Origin: Pocillopora verrucosa
Lineage: Eukaryota > Cnidaria > Anthozoa > Scleractinia > Pocilloporidae
Length of the DNA: 64,000 bases
Assembly (NCBI RefSeq): GCF_036669915.1
Contig: NC_089321.1
Span: 14,550,292 to 14,614,291 of the forward strand
Direction of reading: 5' to 3'
The notes beneath the pieces were generated by a model, which saw only the letters and a program-made list of their open reading frames with translations, did no database searches and was not told the origin of the DNA. Positions within the stretch are counted from its first letter, which is position 1; each line of letters begins with the position of its first letter. The translations under genes and the position numbers were made by a program. Positions 24,383-38,100 of this stretch are shown here, piece by piece.

Positions 24383-25734
24383 CTGAGATATCTCTGTAAG
24401 GTTTTGCGCTTGCGTGTGTTGAAAATCATTAACGAAGTGAGAAATGATTAAAGAAGGTAGAAGTTCGACTTACATTCCCAGGCACTATCGACTCTTCCCT
24501 TGGTTTACCTCCAAGTGCTCAGAACTGATTAAACCGTAACCTCTCCTCACAATATCAATACATTATGCAGCGTAAAAGTGACGAGAATGTATACGCTTGT
24601 CAGCTAGGGAATGTTGTTTTGATGTATATAATACCAGGTTCTCTTAACTATTTACGAAAAAACTCTGTTAGGTAAAAGAAAGAATTACTAATCAGATCTT
24701 GGGAGGTGAAGGAACGCGACAAGGCGATCATGATATTCAACAACGAGTTTTCAAGCAATGGCGCATTATTATTATTTTTTTAACTTACTTTACAGGGTGG
24801 ATTTGTACCCCAATTTATCAGTTCAAAATAAGTTGAGAACGTGTTATAAGGGAACATGTGCGTTAAAAATTGTAATTCGTTTGAGAAGGGTTATTTTAAG
24901 ATGTTGTAAGAGTTATGTCGAACAAGAAACACTTCCAAAGATATGTGAGAAATTACTTCTAATATATGCTCCTGTATAAAGTTTCCGTGGTTTTAAAGGG
25001 ACGACAACCTCTATATTCTGACCGTAATTGAAAATATTATTGAATAAAATTACATACACACCATAGCTAGCAGTACATCATGCGGCTTAAATGATTGTTG
25101 CATTTAAGCGCACTCTTTTCGAGGAGTAAAATTAAATGACTGACAGTTTTAGTTTTTCCAAGGGTGGGAGTAGGGGCTGAAAATGGTTCAGGAAGTATCG
25201 ATCCGCCATTTGTTCCGAGGTGAAAACAACTCACAGCATGCGCTCGAAAAGACGTCACACTGCCATTCGATCTTAGCATCCGTTCGGGAACAGGCGTCAC
25301 ATTTTGTTTATATTTGGGTGTTAATTCATAATTCTGTGGTTTCACCTCCGCCATGGAAGCCAATACGCCACTTCCTTGTTGGTGCGCTTATCAGAGGTTT
25401 AAAAAAAGCTGGTTACCACAACGCCGCCTAGAAGACCTCTGACCACCGTCTGTTGAGCCTGCGAGTAAGCTGTCCTGTTTGGGTTTCACCTTTTCCCGAC
25501 ACAGCTGCCTCCAACACCGTCTGCAGCCGCTCATGCAAAAATTTTCGGTAAATCCTGACGTATATTTTTTGTGACGAGTCTTAAAATTTCATATTTTGAA
25601 GCCGCACCATCCCCGTCACACCAGCGTGTTTTGCTCGATGAGTTTATTCTTGCGCTGTGACCCCTTTTTTTCAATAGAATTTAGTTTGCCCAAAATTTGA
25701 GAAGCGCCATTTTCAACCCTTTTCAACCAAATGT

Positions 25735-25922
25735 CAGTAACCATATCCTCCTTACCCTTTCCTATACATTTTCTTTGGTACTGACAAGGAGAATTTGTTT
25801 AACAATCACAGCTTTTTAGATCGGTGATCATTTCCTTCATTCTCATGATCCTAATTTGTGATTCAGCAGTTCTTCTTTAAGGAGACATTAGATGCTGATC
25901 ACTTTCAGGGTTTAAAGAGTTA
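25735..25922 (+). mobile_element. Family B MITE
   Basis: ACAAGGAGAATTTGTTTAAC, GATCGGTGATCATTTCCTTC, AGGGTTTAAAGAGTTAA. The left end is diverged. Confidence 0.6.
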
Positions 25923-26263
25923 AGGAGGAATAAGCGTCAAGGAAAATAATAGTTTGCTTGTTCAGATGAAACGGAAGACACTAGGGACATTAAAAAGGGT
26001 GTTTGAATGGAACTTATTATCTTTGTCAAATGTATGTGACAAATCGTCTTGCCAAATGTGTAAAGTGACTCATTAATTCATGACAACTGGAAATGCGTGA
26101 GAGAACTTCGTTTCGTAAATGGCACTTGATATTCAGTTGATTTTATTAGCTGTAAGAGTTGCTATGAAATAATACCATAATTTTTCTTGTTTCGAAGAAC
26201 ATGCGTCAGTCGTATGCGTATCATTGATAATAAGTTACATGTCCATTTTTAAATTCCATGGTA

Positions 26264-26485
26264 ACGTACAGCTGTTCAGTAATAGATCACAGATGACGTC
26301 TGAACAGAAAAGAAGCACGCGAGACGCAGCCAAGTGTGTCACAGATGTTCTTACCAAATTTTGATGTCTTCGTGATCTATTACTGGACAGATCCATGGCG
26401 ACATGGAATCTAATCGTTTTATTTAATGAAGAAGCAAATGATTGTAAATGATGACGTAATCTGTGTTTGTCCCCAATAACCAATT
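26264..26485. repeat. Module C repeat, copy 3
   Basis: Starts with TTCAGTAATAGATCACAGAT and repeats the complement inside (TTCGTGATCTATTACTGGAC), so this copy shows the inverted structure. Also contains GTGTGTCACAGATG and GATGACGTAATCTGTG. Confidence 0.55.
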
Positions 26486-26919
26486 ATAAAATGCGGGTAT
26501 GATTCAGTTTATAATATAAACTGAGTTGATGATATCTATGTCTCATTCGAATAGCTCTCTCTCGTGCAATATTTTCAACGCTCGGAGATAAAACTCTTAT
26601 CCTAGTGGAGCTTTGTAATGTCAACCCTGTCTCCTATAAGATTTGTTATAAAATTATTATTTATGTATACCGATTACTCACTCTTACAATTGAACTAAAT
26701 ATAGTTACTTCTTCATAATGGTTCGATGCGGAAAATGTTATTTCCTGATGGAATGGGCTGGTACATTTAGTCATGGATATTTTCTTAATTCCTGTAAAAT
26801 ACGTGCCATGCAGGACTTACGATATTCACTTCTTTATGTGGCGGAAATGTGTGGCTGATATTAAATTGCAGACCACTATGTTGTCCATGGAAAAATTGAA
26901 TAAAGGGGGTAATTTTCTT

Positions 26920-26950
<31 letters not shown>

Positions 26951-28541
26951 TATAACAGGGTAATTTGGTATCATCAATTAAGTCGATAACGTAAATTAGC
27001 CGCTGTAAAGAGTTTTAAAGCTGACGTTTCGAGCGTTACCCCTTCGTCAGAGGAAAAATTGGCCAATCTGCGTGGTCAGCAGAAACCCTCTTGACAAAGG
27101 CACCTGTCGTGTTTCCGACATGACATACATCATAACAGCCCACGCGCTATTCGCATGTTTAAAATTCCTTTTCCCAATAAAAAGATCATTATAAAATATA
27201 TTTGCTCTTTCTGATGCTTATAAACAAGTCATGTCTATCGTATGCATTTCAGGTTTTCGAGCGACTATTTCAGACGCGCTCTTATCGGCGATGAATGCTT
27301 GAAAATTTACTTTAGAGCCGGTGGAGGGGTTTTAATTTGAAACCTTAATCTGCACCATTCAAATTCTTGTCTGTCTTCGAAAAAATAGATAGATTACCAC
27401 TTAATAACCTCGATCAATAATAAAGAAATGTTATTTCTGTTTTTAAGTGGCTATCTAAACTGAGTTCGCAGGTCACGAACAGCTGCTGGTTACAGCCGAT
27501 GATGGAAAACTTCCTGCCATGCATCTTTTGGTAAAATTATTCACAAGATGCAAAGTGTAAGATCGCAAATATCGAACAGCGATCAGTAAGCTTTCATTTA
27601 TTTCTGATGGATGCTAAACCTTTCGTCGTTAAGGGTTGATGCAATGTTGTTTGTTTTTTACAGATCTCTTGTCTGAAAGAGAAGTGAGCGATCGGCAAGT
27701 GTCAAGTGTGTAAGACGATACTTGACGTGAATCAATGCTACCGGATTTGCCTCACGCAAAACTGGCTATATCAATATTTAAGTAGACTTTTTGACAGGTG
27801 ACTTATTAATGCAAACGAGCCTTGTTTGGTTTGCAGAGAGCGAATTCTACACGTTGTGATTCTAGGAAAGTGGATTGACTTCCAGCCGACTGGATCTTCT
27901 TTCGCCGGTAGTCCCTTGGGATTCGACTCCGAGTGAAACCGGGCGATCGGCGATTTCAATAATTTTTGACGAGAACAATACCTCATACGCAGCGAGCAGA
28001 GAACGGAGGCAGTGGAGCGAGCTGCAATGATTAATTTAAATCATGTCATGTCATCGAGATCTCTCGATTATTATCATGAAATTCGATTATAGTAACACAC
28101 CATTCTGGAGGGAATAGAGGCATAACACGCGAGCTGTACCGGAGAGAAGGCCGACGTGAAAGCCGACACTAAGTCGCGAGAAGCCACGAGCATCCTTTTA
28201 GAAGCTTAGTTGTTTTGTCTGCTTAATAAACCTCAACAATTTGCAGGAAGGAAGAAACGTTTTCGCCGCGAGTGGTGAGTTTGCATATCATTGAAGTGTC
28301 AATTAACGTTGTTTTCAGCGCACGGTGGTGGAAGTGAAAAGGTCTTACCGACCTACATATCTGACTCGGAAGAAAAAAAGTAAGTGTTTAGAGGACCTCA
28401 GTGTGGAGTGAACTTCTTGGGTTTCGTGTGGCAGTTCAATTCACAAGCACCCCTCTCGAGTTCATACACAAAACATGCCGCGAGCAACAAGATAGATCTA
28501 CTGTCTGTCGACTGACGGTGAAGCACGACACTCTTTAGGAT

Positions 28542-29603
28542 ATGATCAGCCTGTTTTCTTGTCGCCCACTGAGATCACGAACGAATGGTGAAGGGGCCGA
28601 CCGAGACTACCAGCGAGTGGATTTCACTGTTCACACACCAACTTACTCCGTGAAATACCTCGGCTCGCAGAAGTTGTGCAGCCCTGGTTATGCGGAAATT
28701 TGTGACACGGTAAAATCTATTTACGTTGCGGAGAAACAAAAACTGAAAAAAGTGGATCATTATTCGTTGAAGTTAACGAAAGAGGAGCTCTCCTTACGTG
28801 ATAGGGACAGCACGGAGGATGAAGAGAAGGTGTTTCTTCTTCGAAGAATACGATTCACCGGCGTTTGCAAGGCTCATCAGCGAGTCTTTTTCTTCACCTA
28901 TCAGTTTGGATCGAAGTCAGAATACGTAGAATGCAATGTCGTATTGTGTAAGAGCAACAACGAAGCGAAGAGCTTAGCGAAGGTTATATCAAAGGCTTTT
29001 GCGGACGCGCGGAGTGATTTGCACCATCAAGAGGTGGCCAGTAGAAAGCTTCATGCAGAAGGGTTAAGCGAAACCAGTATGTCACATCTTCATGTTGATG
29101 TGATCTCAAACGTCGAAGCTAACAGACAGTATTATAACATGAGTGCGTTCAAGAATTCTCGTAGCAACTCTGCCGCCAGCGCGATTTCGGATTTTCGCTC
29201 AAAGAGTCGGACCTCCGACAAACATAAACAGAGCAATCAGTCTTGCCATTTGGGGGCGAGTATCGAGTGGGAGAGGACGGAGAGTTCGCTAGATACGAGA
29301 ACGACCGATGCAGAGAAGACTTCAACGAGTGGCGAGACATTTGGATGTATTTGCGAGAAGGATTCGCTTCTTAAAGTTGATCTGCCCGAACAAACGGCAG
29401 TGGATAGTCACGAACACACCGAGGAGATAAACGGTGAAATTGTTCACGAGAAAGAGCTTCTCTCTGACTTAGACCTACAGCTTATTTCACAGAGCGGTTC
29501 GACTCTGGCAGAAGAGAATGACGTCGATGACGCGACCGAGCAAGACTGCAGTGGGAGTAGTGACTGGTCAATGGTTCCCGTTCTTCAAGAGACCTCGATT
29601 TAA
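28542..29603 (+). CDS. PTB (PID)-domain protein, FAM43-like, intronless
   Basis: A single 353-residue frame. An in-frame TAG two codons before the ATG fixes the start. Residues about 29-165 look like a phosphotyrosine-binding fold of the FAM43 type: HTPTYSVKYLGSQKL, DHYSLKLTKEELSLRDRD, VFLLRRIRFTGVCKAH, RVFFFTYQFGSKSEYVECNV and KSLAKVISKAFADARSDL. The order and spacing of these blocks fit vertebrate FAM43A/B, which are also single-exon. Residues 166-353 are low in hydrophobics, rich in Ser, Asp and Glu, and probably disordered; the end is acidic (EENDVDDATEQD). PTB domains bind NPxY-type motifs on receptor tails, so a cytoplasmic adaptor role is likely; FAM43 function itself is poorly known. 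Another PTB subfamily (NUMB- or CCM2-like) is possible. Confidence 0.75.
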   Translation: MISLFSCRPLRSRTNGEGADRDYQRVDFTVHTPTYSVKYLGSQKLCSPGYAEICDTVKSIYVAEKQKLKKVDHYSLKLTKEELSLRDRDSTEDEEKVFLLRRIRFTGVCKAHQRVFFFTYQFGSKSEYVECNVVLCKSNNEAKSLAKVISKAFADARSDLHHQEVASRKLHAEGLSETSMSHLHVDVISNVEANRQYYNMSAFKNSRSNSAASAISDFRSKSRTSDKHKQSNQSCHLGASIEWERTESSLDTRTTDAEKTSTSGETFGCICEKDSLLKVDLPEQTAVDSHEHTEEINGEIVHEKELLSDLDLQLISQSGSTLAEENDVDDATEQDCSGSSDWSMVPVLQETSI

Positions 29604-32577
29604 AACGACGTAGTTTAGTCTTGGATTATTTCTAATGATTCATGATGTCAAAATAGTCTTGTGGCGGTTAGTTTTGAATAATACTCGTCGGAAGGCGCCA
29701 AGTGGTAATTTTGGCAAGATAAGCGCTTGCTATGAGATAAACAACATCGATTGTATACAATCGTCACGTACCATGACGCGAATGGAACCCAAAAATCAAA
29801 TTATACAAGAAGGTTTGACCGGTCGGCTTCATGTTTGGTGGTATTTACGATCCAAATGACTAGCGAAGAGAACGTCAGACCGCATATTACTTTATTATGC
29901 TCTTAAGTTCGCCTCTTAACGCCGTGAACAATGGAGTACAAAACAGATTACAGATATGCAAACATTCGTGTGTTAATCTGTCATGCCTGAACGAATGTTA
30001 GACTAAATGCTACAGCTTTTTTGAGGGCAATCGTGAATCGCTTTTGCGAATCTCCGCGTTTGGAGTGAGTCAATTTCAATTTTGTCAAGAGCACTTTATC
30101 ATGGAGAGAGTCATTAGGCGAATTTCTCGAACGAATTGTGCGCCGAAAACATTGAATTGTTTTTCAATCGGCCGGTTCTTGTGTGCTCAAATCATTTATT
30201 CAAGAGTTATTGTCAATAAATGCAAATATGATCGAAATGTGGTTTCTTTTCACGCGTAGGAGGGTGGTAGAACATTTTTGGCCTTGATGCAACTTTCGTG
30301 TCCGAAGATTTGGAATACTTGTCTTTCCGTTGTAGCATCGAACAAATAATCGCCCCTTGTTCTCATCTTTGTTTAAGTTTGAACATTGTTCGCCTTCTAA
30401 TGGTGTTTATGTTGCGAGTGTTTTGTTGTTTTCTTTTATTCAATGCCTGTGAGATGTTTTGGAAGAATTTAGTAGAGAACAGTTACACAAAGGCGCCAAA
30501 ATGCAGATCGATTTCGGAGATGCTTTTGAAAAATAAACGTGTAATGAAGACTATGGCTGAAAAAATTACTAACACAGACAAACTTCAGCCCACGGATCTG
30601 CTTAACCTCTTAAGCCGTCAAATGGATTAGGGTTTACTTTCTCTAAACTCTTCTTATACAAAAACAAAGGTAAAGCTGTGAGAATATACGCATTGATCTC
30701 ATTAGGGCAATTGTCCGTGATTTTAGGGGGAAATTCCTTCAACTAGTTTTGGTTGGAAATGTGAAGAAATCGGTTAGGAGAATGCCTATGTTGACCTCAT
30801 GGCTATAGGGTTAACAATGTTATCTGTTTCCGTTATGTATACCATGTCTTGTCGCATATACTGTGCCAGAATGGCACAAATATCAAGTGTTGAAATAGTT
30901 CTCGTATTGACTTACATATCGGGCTCGTTAAGGGATGATTGATTCTTTCCAATTGTATTTTACTTCAGTTTCATTGTTTTTGAAAATTCTAGACTTGGAA
31001 ATTGGTGGGAACCCAAGGATTGTAACAGTGACATCTGCATGAGACGGGAATTGGCAATAATTGATCAGTATGTTCATTACACTTTTTGTAAAGCTCTCAG
31101 TCATGAGTTACAAGCAGCGAAATGTGTGGCAGTTGACTGTAACCGTAGGATTTCTATTAACTCAAAATATGAGCTGAACTTTTAGTCTTTTCCCTTTGAC
31201 AGATTATAAGGCAGACACGACATTTGTTTTAATTTCAAAGAAAACTCCATTAAAGCTGACTTGAATTTCCGGATGTCGAGCAACTGTTCGGAATTTTAGT
31301 GTATTCAGAAACGAAGTTCAAAAGAATCTTTTTTTCTATGTCTGTCCGAAATCGAGCTCTCTGATTTTCAAAATTCTTGGAGCTGAATTGAAGCGCCGAA
31401 CCGTCAAAAAAGACAAATAAACTTCTGATGAAAGTAAACTCCAATTTACGCTGAGAGAGTAATAGGTCAACATTATCTTGAACGAAAGCGGACAAGAATC
31501 TCTTCCTGTGCGGCTTAGCCAGGGAAGGGATAATACCTTTGCGCACGCAAAGCCGATAATTATAGTTGAGTTTAAAGCAAAGACGCATTGAAAAATTCCC
31601 GTCTCTTTTTTCTTCTGTTACATACGGGGCTACTTTATAACGACTGCTCTCCATTGTTATTAAATCACCTACTTTTTCATCGGAAGAGAACTTTTATCAA
31701 CGGATAGCTTGCCAGACCAGAGGAGACAAATTTGAGAGACAAATTGATTAACACGGATTAACGCGTGGTAATGAAGAACTTGAGGCGGAATAAACGCGAA
31801 TGTTCACGATACATTTTGCAAACAGAGGCGTAATGACATTAGAAATCAAATTTCGATCAAAGCGATTTTAGATTTAAAATCCTTTCAAAACCCGAATCAT
31901 TTTGCGTCAATAAAGGGTTTTTTTTATATCACCAACACCTCCATGAATAGCTATCTATCTGGATTTAAATGAGTCAAGAAGCGAAATTTGGAATTTTTTT
32001 CTCGAAACTGAACTTGGTCTTCCTGTGGCTTTCATGGTGGAAAGAAAGGATTAAGAGTCATTAACACACCTCTTAATCTCCCTGTTTTGACCGGATATTA
32101 TCAGGCAGATCAGATAAATGGAGCCATATTTGGCATTTTCTGTTACATTCTCCGCTTTCTCCTTTAAGTTCATTGGGTAAAAATGCTTTTTAAAATAATA
32201 AATTGATTGTAAAGATAGTCTCGATTATGATTACAGGAAATTTCCTTGGGCGTGTGCATTTTCAGTAACATTTCGATCTAATCTTTAATTTCAGTAATTA
32301 AGATATGAATCTTTCTTTCGTTGCTGTTCGTGTAAAACCTGACTTCATTATGTTCAGATGAAACGCCTCCTCTTCAAACACTCAAAGAAATTGATAGCAT
32401 CAAAACCGATCTTTCATTAAGACTGAAGATAGGGTCTAGTAATTTAGTTCCTAGGAAGTCTCTTTGTTTATTCTTCCGGAGTTTTTGTCTTGAATACATT
32501 AATGCCTTTCTTTTCTTAAAGCTGCTCTGTTCTTGTTTGCAGTTTAAAATTATGGCGCGTTATCCCTTGTCAAATCC

Positions 32578-32777
32578 TAACAGTGGTGTTCATATCCTCC
32601 ATACCGTTTTTATTTTTCATTTCTTCTGGTGCTGATGAGGAGAATTTGTTTGACAATCAGACTTGAACTTCCTAAATTGGTGACGATTTCCTTTATTTTC
32701 ATGACCCTTACATTTGATTCAAAGGAGATACTTTATGGAGAAATTAGAAGCCGGTCATTCTTAGGGGTTAAAGGATT
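32578..32777 (+). mobile_element. Family B MITE
   Basis: CATATCCTCCATACCG, GAGGAGAATTTGTTTGACAA, TTGGTGACGATTTCCTTTAT and TTAGGGGTTAAAGGATT. Confidence 0.6.
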
Positions 32778-33046
32778 CGGCCTGAAAGCACACGCTTCTA
32801 GTTTATTTTTTAAAAAAGTCTTGTCTAAGTCTTAAAAAAATGAAATTTAAAGCCGAACGTTAATGAGTTTCGAGTACTCGAGTCATTAGTAAATTTTTTT
32901 TTTCCAAGGTCTCTTAATTAACATGGTGATTACGGCAAGGCGTAGTTGCAAAGTAAGCATAAGTAGGTGCTGTTTTAATTTTCTCAAAAGTGACGATAAT
33001 AGTAATGCAGTTTTTGTTCTTTGGCATTCATATGTTCTGGGCCCGT

Positions 33047-33228
33047 CTTAGAGTCATTAGGGAGTTTAAGAAAACCACGACGACGACGGTGAAGAGAATC
33101 TCACTAAACAAAAGGTTTAACAAGCAGAGAAACGGCTGTGCACGTGCTTTATGAATCTTTGTAAATTTTGCCGTCGTCGTTGCGGAAACTTTTAAGCTAG
33201 AGGCCCGGACTTAAGTGACTTTGAGTCG
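33047..33228. repeat. Palindromic element with GACGACGACGG arms
   Basis: Left GTCATTAGGGAGTTTAAGAA ... CCACGACGACGACGGTGAAG; right is its near reverse complement (GCCGTCGTCGTTGCGG ... TTTTAAGCTAGAGG ... TTAAGTGACTTTGAG). A short non-coding centre. It looks like a MITE. Confidence 0.6.
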
Positions 33229-35022
33229 CGCCCAAAATAGATTTATGCCCTCGAACATAAACTCTATTGTTTTATTGGAAACTTATGTAATATTTTTTAC
33301 GTCGAAAGTTTGTTCACGAATGATCTTTTAGTCTTTGCTAATTCAGTTTATTTATTAGTGAAGAGCAGTTCTGTTTATAATTTCTCAAACCACCGCCAAT
33401 TTTCACGAGTTTTTTTTCATTGCGAAGAATCAAATTTGAATTTGATCAAAGATAATTTGTTTTGACAATAATTCTTTCTGCTAAGATGGTTCATTGGTAG
33501 AAACGAGTTAGATTGTTGGCAAAGGAGCCCGTTTGCGTTGCTCCGTCTTTTTTTTCTTCTTTATCTCTCTCTCTTTTTTATGAAAAAAAAAGAGTTATCT
33601 GTTTTTTTTTACTGCTGTTGAATTAGGCCAGTTTTGCTTAAAAGGCTTAATTAACTCTCGCAGATCATCCACATAAGCACTTCCTTTTCCTGAATCGCAA
33701 CGTGCTGTTGATAAAATAACCGGTTGTTTGTTAATGCTTGCAGAAAGTAGAAATTTCATTTCTTTCTTTTTTTGCATATGAATTTTATTACCCGGAAATT
33801 AAGAGACCTTCTTGAGAGCTATTTACCTGTGTTGCAAAATAGTTTTAGATTTCTTATCAAAGGTAGGTCATTAACGTTGAACTTTACAACATAATCTTAT
33901 CTCTTGCGGTCTGATGTGAATCTAATTTATTGTGACAAATGTTTTGACGTCGGACACCACTTATCAGGACAGCAGCGCCAAGAAAGACGCAGATTAAAAA
34001 AATCGTTTCATATTTTAATTCAAAATTTCGCAAAGGCTGAATGTGTTTAAAGTCTTTACGGCGCCATACCTCGACTTTGGCATAATTTATGGAAACAGCG
34101 TTGAGTCTCAAATCGGTGGAAACCTATAATTAAATAATTTGCGGTCGGGTTTTCCAGTTCTCTGTCCGAGAAAATTTTGGTGATTTCACGTTGACGTTTT
34201 GCGGAGAACGGCAAAGAAATGTACAAAGTTATAAAACGCATGCGCTCAGCTGTTGTTTTGCCTGTTGGATCTTTTGTTTTGCCACGTCCTTAGTCGCCGT
34301 CGAGATTTCCTTCAGGACGTTATGTTCACATTTGAGCCACAGAAACTTTTTGGCACGTAATTGTTGTCAAATGGTTAAAAAGAAAGATGCTGAGAACAAA
34401 GAAAAATTTTGACTAGTGGAGTTATTATTAATTCCTCAGAGCTAAAATAATTGGAAATACATGTTAGAAGGCGCAGGTAACTGATATTCAGATCTTGGAG
34501 TAAGATTGACTTATTTTTCAATATATGACGGTTTGCGGTCAAGTGGACTGGGGAAGAAAAAAAGATTCGTTTTTCTCCTTCAACTCTGCCATGGAAAAAC
34601 TTAAGGATACTTGTTGGTGTAAATGTAGCAAAAATTATTTAGTTGTATCTTTAGTGCACCCAGCTCTCAAGGTCATAGAGCAGAACAGACATACCAACCA
34701 TGTTGACTGCAAACTCGTTTGGACGGATGACTTACGGAAGTGTTTTGCCTTCCAAAGAGTGAGAGGGTGTACTAAACGCACTTTCAAGCGGAGTTTGGTG
34801 TGGGGCGGAGGTTGAAGGGCAATGCCACGCTTGGGCATGTTTCATTTTGCTGTTATTCTCATTTGATTGCTATTCTAAACGTATGAAATTAAAATTAGTT
34901 CCTCTGTTGCCTTATTCATATTAGTGCTGTAATGTTAAATTTCCGTTCTGATGATTGCTGGATGGAAAATGGATGGTCCCAATCGTTTCAAAGATTTCCG
35001 TGTGCGAAACCTTGGACTAATT

Positions 35023-35159
35023 GGATCAATATCAGTATCTGGGCAATTGTCCACCTACCCCTCCCCTAACTCAACAACAGTCAATTGACAACAAGTTAAG
35101 ATTAATGTGGGGTTAGGGGAGGGGTGGGTGGGCAGTTGCCAAGATACTGATATTGATCC
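35023..35159. repeat. Palindromic fold-back element D, copy 2
   Basis: Nearly identical in length and ends to the copy at 11710-11846: GGATCAATATCAGTATCTGG ... CCTCCCCTAACTCAACAACA ... GATATTGATCC. The centre is inverted relative to the first copy (GACAACAAGTTAAG). Confidence 0.85.
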
Positions 35160-38100
35160 GAATAATTAAATGTCTGTTATTTCCTAATCCTGTTACGAAC
35201 ACACATCAGATTTAAGGTTGATCCATTTTGGCTTACACTTAATTAAAGGGCAGGTCCCGACTGCGCCATGAAAATAACTTTACAAGTTGCTGAAGAGGGG
35301 TCGAACACTGCCGGTTCAATGAGCGCTTTTGCCATTTGACGAAACAAACTGACTAGACAGACCAATAAGTAAGAGAATGACCTCTTTGTAAATTGGAAAG
35401 TTTCCATGAATTTTCAGAAAAATAGAGACGATTTAGAAATTCACATATCTGGCCGCACAATTCTGATCTACTTATGAATTCTCTTAGTGTTCAGTGATTT
35501 TTTATGTTAAAATATCTGCGACTAGGCTAAAAACCCTAAATTCTTTCGCTGAAGAGGAATAAGTAACCTTAATCCCATTGCCAACAAATTCCTCTGCTAT
35601 ATTACTTACATAGTGCAGTCGTGAATCGTGATTACAAAAACATTGAAAAGCAGATTAGACGAAATATTGTGTGATTATACTTTTAGGCAAGCCTCCTTGG
35701 AAAAAATTTGAAATTATTTAAATTCCACGAAAGTTTTCCAATTCTAACAAGGAGCTCTTCGGCACCGAAGAGTCCAGGCACCTTGTTTTAAAATTTTTCT
35801 CGTCTCTCTTCTGGCTCCGGATGGACTCAGTGCTTAAACTTAATTTCATCAGAAAGAGAGGTACTTAAGATCTCTCGAGCGTGGTGCTCACTAAACACAA
35901 TACATCAACATTAAGTAACCAGGACTGACAGAAATCCATAAATGATCTATTTATAATCGGTTTGTCAATATAAGCTTAACAACTTCACGGAATTTTTGCC
36001 AAAAGTAGTGCCTAACCTCAGAGCGTCTACTAACAGGATTTCAAATGAATATTGCCGCTATGCAAGACTATCGAGAGCAAGAATACAAAATATCTGACCT
36101 TGTAAACTTGCATGCATATTTCTTGTAGATTAAATGGCTTGCCTTACACGTAGTAAAATAAAACAAGTTTGTTGTTCTTGCTATCTGTGACAGGTAACGT
36201 ATAGCTTGCGTGCATGGTGTGTGATTTTCAGCATGCCCACAGATATTTCTGATAGTAGTTAGGTAAAGCTTGAACCACCTAGGTAGAGTTTAAAAGGTTC
36301 GTGAATATTATTTATAAATGCCACCCAAACTTCAGTGTTCCTAAGGCTGTTGTCAATGAATTTTTTGAATGTGCAAAGGATTGTAAAGGCCCTGATATTG
36401 TGATTCATAACTTGCAAAATAATTCTTTAGATTAAGCTCCATCTCAAGTATAAATGAATGAAAGTCTAAATTTAGTGGATGTAAACGCCCATAGATTAGT
36501 ATGTCTTTTAAAACACAAATTATGTTGGTGAGACTGTGGTCAGATGGGACCTGAAAAAAACTGCTTAGGCTATAATATTTACAAACAACTGTATGCTTAG
36601 AGGAGTTTTTATCCTTTTTTTAAATCATAGTTCATGATTCAACTTTTATTGCACTGTTTGTCGTGAAACCTTTGAGACAGTAGCAGGCTAAGGGTCACGT
36701 CCCATTCATAAAAGCAGACAGTCGAAGACGACATCTGATAAACGTGTCATTGAGTGTGGTCTTAAGTTAAGATTGTTTATATGACACTAAAAATATTGCA
36801 TGTCAATAGATTTGTCTGGCCGTAAAAAAAAGGGTAAAACACTTCAACCCACTTAAATTGAGGAAAGGCTTATTTAGCGCAGTCTGTCATCGACACATTA
36901 ATTAGTGTATTTGGTAAACGAAACAGACACATTGCAGAAATCATTTCCCATAGGAGTTCTTTTAGCGGCAATAACAAAAGATTTTTTAGAAGCCTTCTGG
37001 AGCCCCAATTATTTATGTTATTAGTTTAAATTGATGTATTCATTCGTGAATGAAAACATAAGGATAAACCGCAAACCCAGAGACGTGAGAAAATTCGAAC
37101 CACATAATTGCTTTTGAAATGTCTGTCTGGGGGTAACTTACATAAAGGCGTGTTCTCGGGGGTGTGCGTTAAATGTGTGCGGGAGAATTGTGTGGCGTCC
37201 TTACACCAAATGTTGCAATTACGAGCGTATACGTTTCTAATTGGTCGACAGACGGAACGATTCGTTGACGTAATTATTGCAATTGCGAAAAAAAGCAAAA
37301 AGATGTGAAGCCGTTAAAATTAAAATTGTTTCTGGATTTGATCCTGTTCCAAGGTATTGTTGGTAACTAAATACTTTAGCTAAACCAGTGAAAAGTAAAG
37401 AGGGATTTAACATTCTTTATCTTAAGCCTTGAGGTTATCTCTGTGTTTATCGCAAAACAACACTCTACCACGCGGGATATCATTGTCTTTTGGACCTTTG
37501 GATATTTATGTAGACCTTGTTATGACTGGTTCGGTACACCTCCAGTGGCATAACGTGTCATTTTTTCTAATCAAAAGTGGACATTGGCTTGCTTTTTCAA
37601 CCAAAAAAAGTAAAGAAATTAACTGATCCAGCTCGTATTAAATCTTGTGTCGTGTTAAGACCTCTTAACATAACTTGGACTAAGCCCAAACGGAGGTTAC
37701 ATTTCCCCGACGAATTAGTAGATGCTCGCTGTGAGCTCCAATTACTTCTGAGTGCGATAAGGGTTTCAACTATTTCTGTGGAAATTTTTTGTAATCCCGC
37801 ATGTTCTGGCCTGGTTATCTACCTGATGAATTTGAGTATTTGAGGGTAGTTGATTATTTGGTAGGGGGGGAGCGGGGGGGGAGGGGGGGGAGGGGGAAGG
37901 AGCAACAAAAGACACCTCTTCTCTTCAACTTTCAGACCACCTCCCCCTCGCTCTCCCCTTTCCCTCAGGCCAGGACTAAAAAAAATGCAGGACTACAACA
38001 TTTTGTGTTCGCCACTTAAAAGAGTTGCCAGCTTTTTGAAAATATTTTCTTGCAGGACTCGCTCAATCACAGAAAAAATCGCATCGAGTTTTATCAAAGC

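Larger units (their letters stand above)
24156..28541. other. Intergenic, CROT 3' end to FAM43-like gene
   Basis: No gene is recognised in 4.4 kb. It holds MITE A copies at 24172 and 24527, MITE B at 25735, module C at 26264 and a half copy of fold-back E at 26975-27060. The last few hundred bases should contain the promoter and 5' UTR of the PTB gene; a possible UTR donor (AAAAAAAAG|TAAGTG type) lies near 28380. Confidence 0.5.

Noticed and set aside
27880..27960. Possible tRNA (GGATTCGACTCC-like T-arm)
   Set aside because: No acceptor stem or anticodon arm could be paired around it.
31250..31654. 134-codon minus-strand frame
   Set aside because: No domain, no signal peptide, no spliceable neighbours and ordinary AT-rich composition; probably chance.
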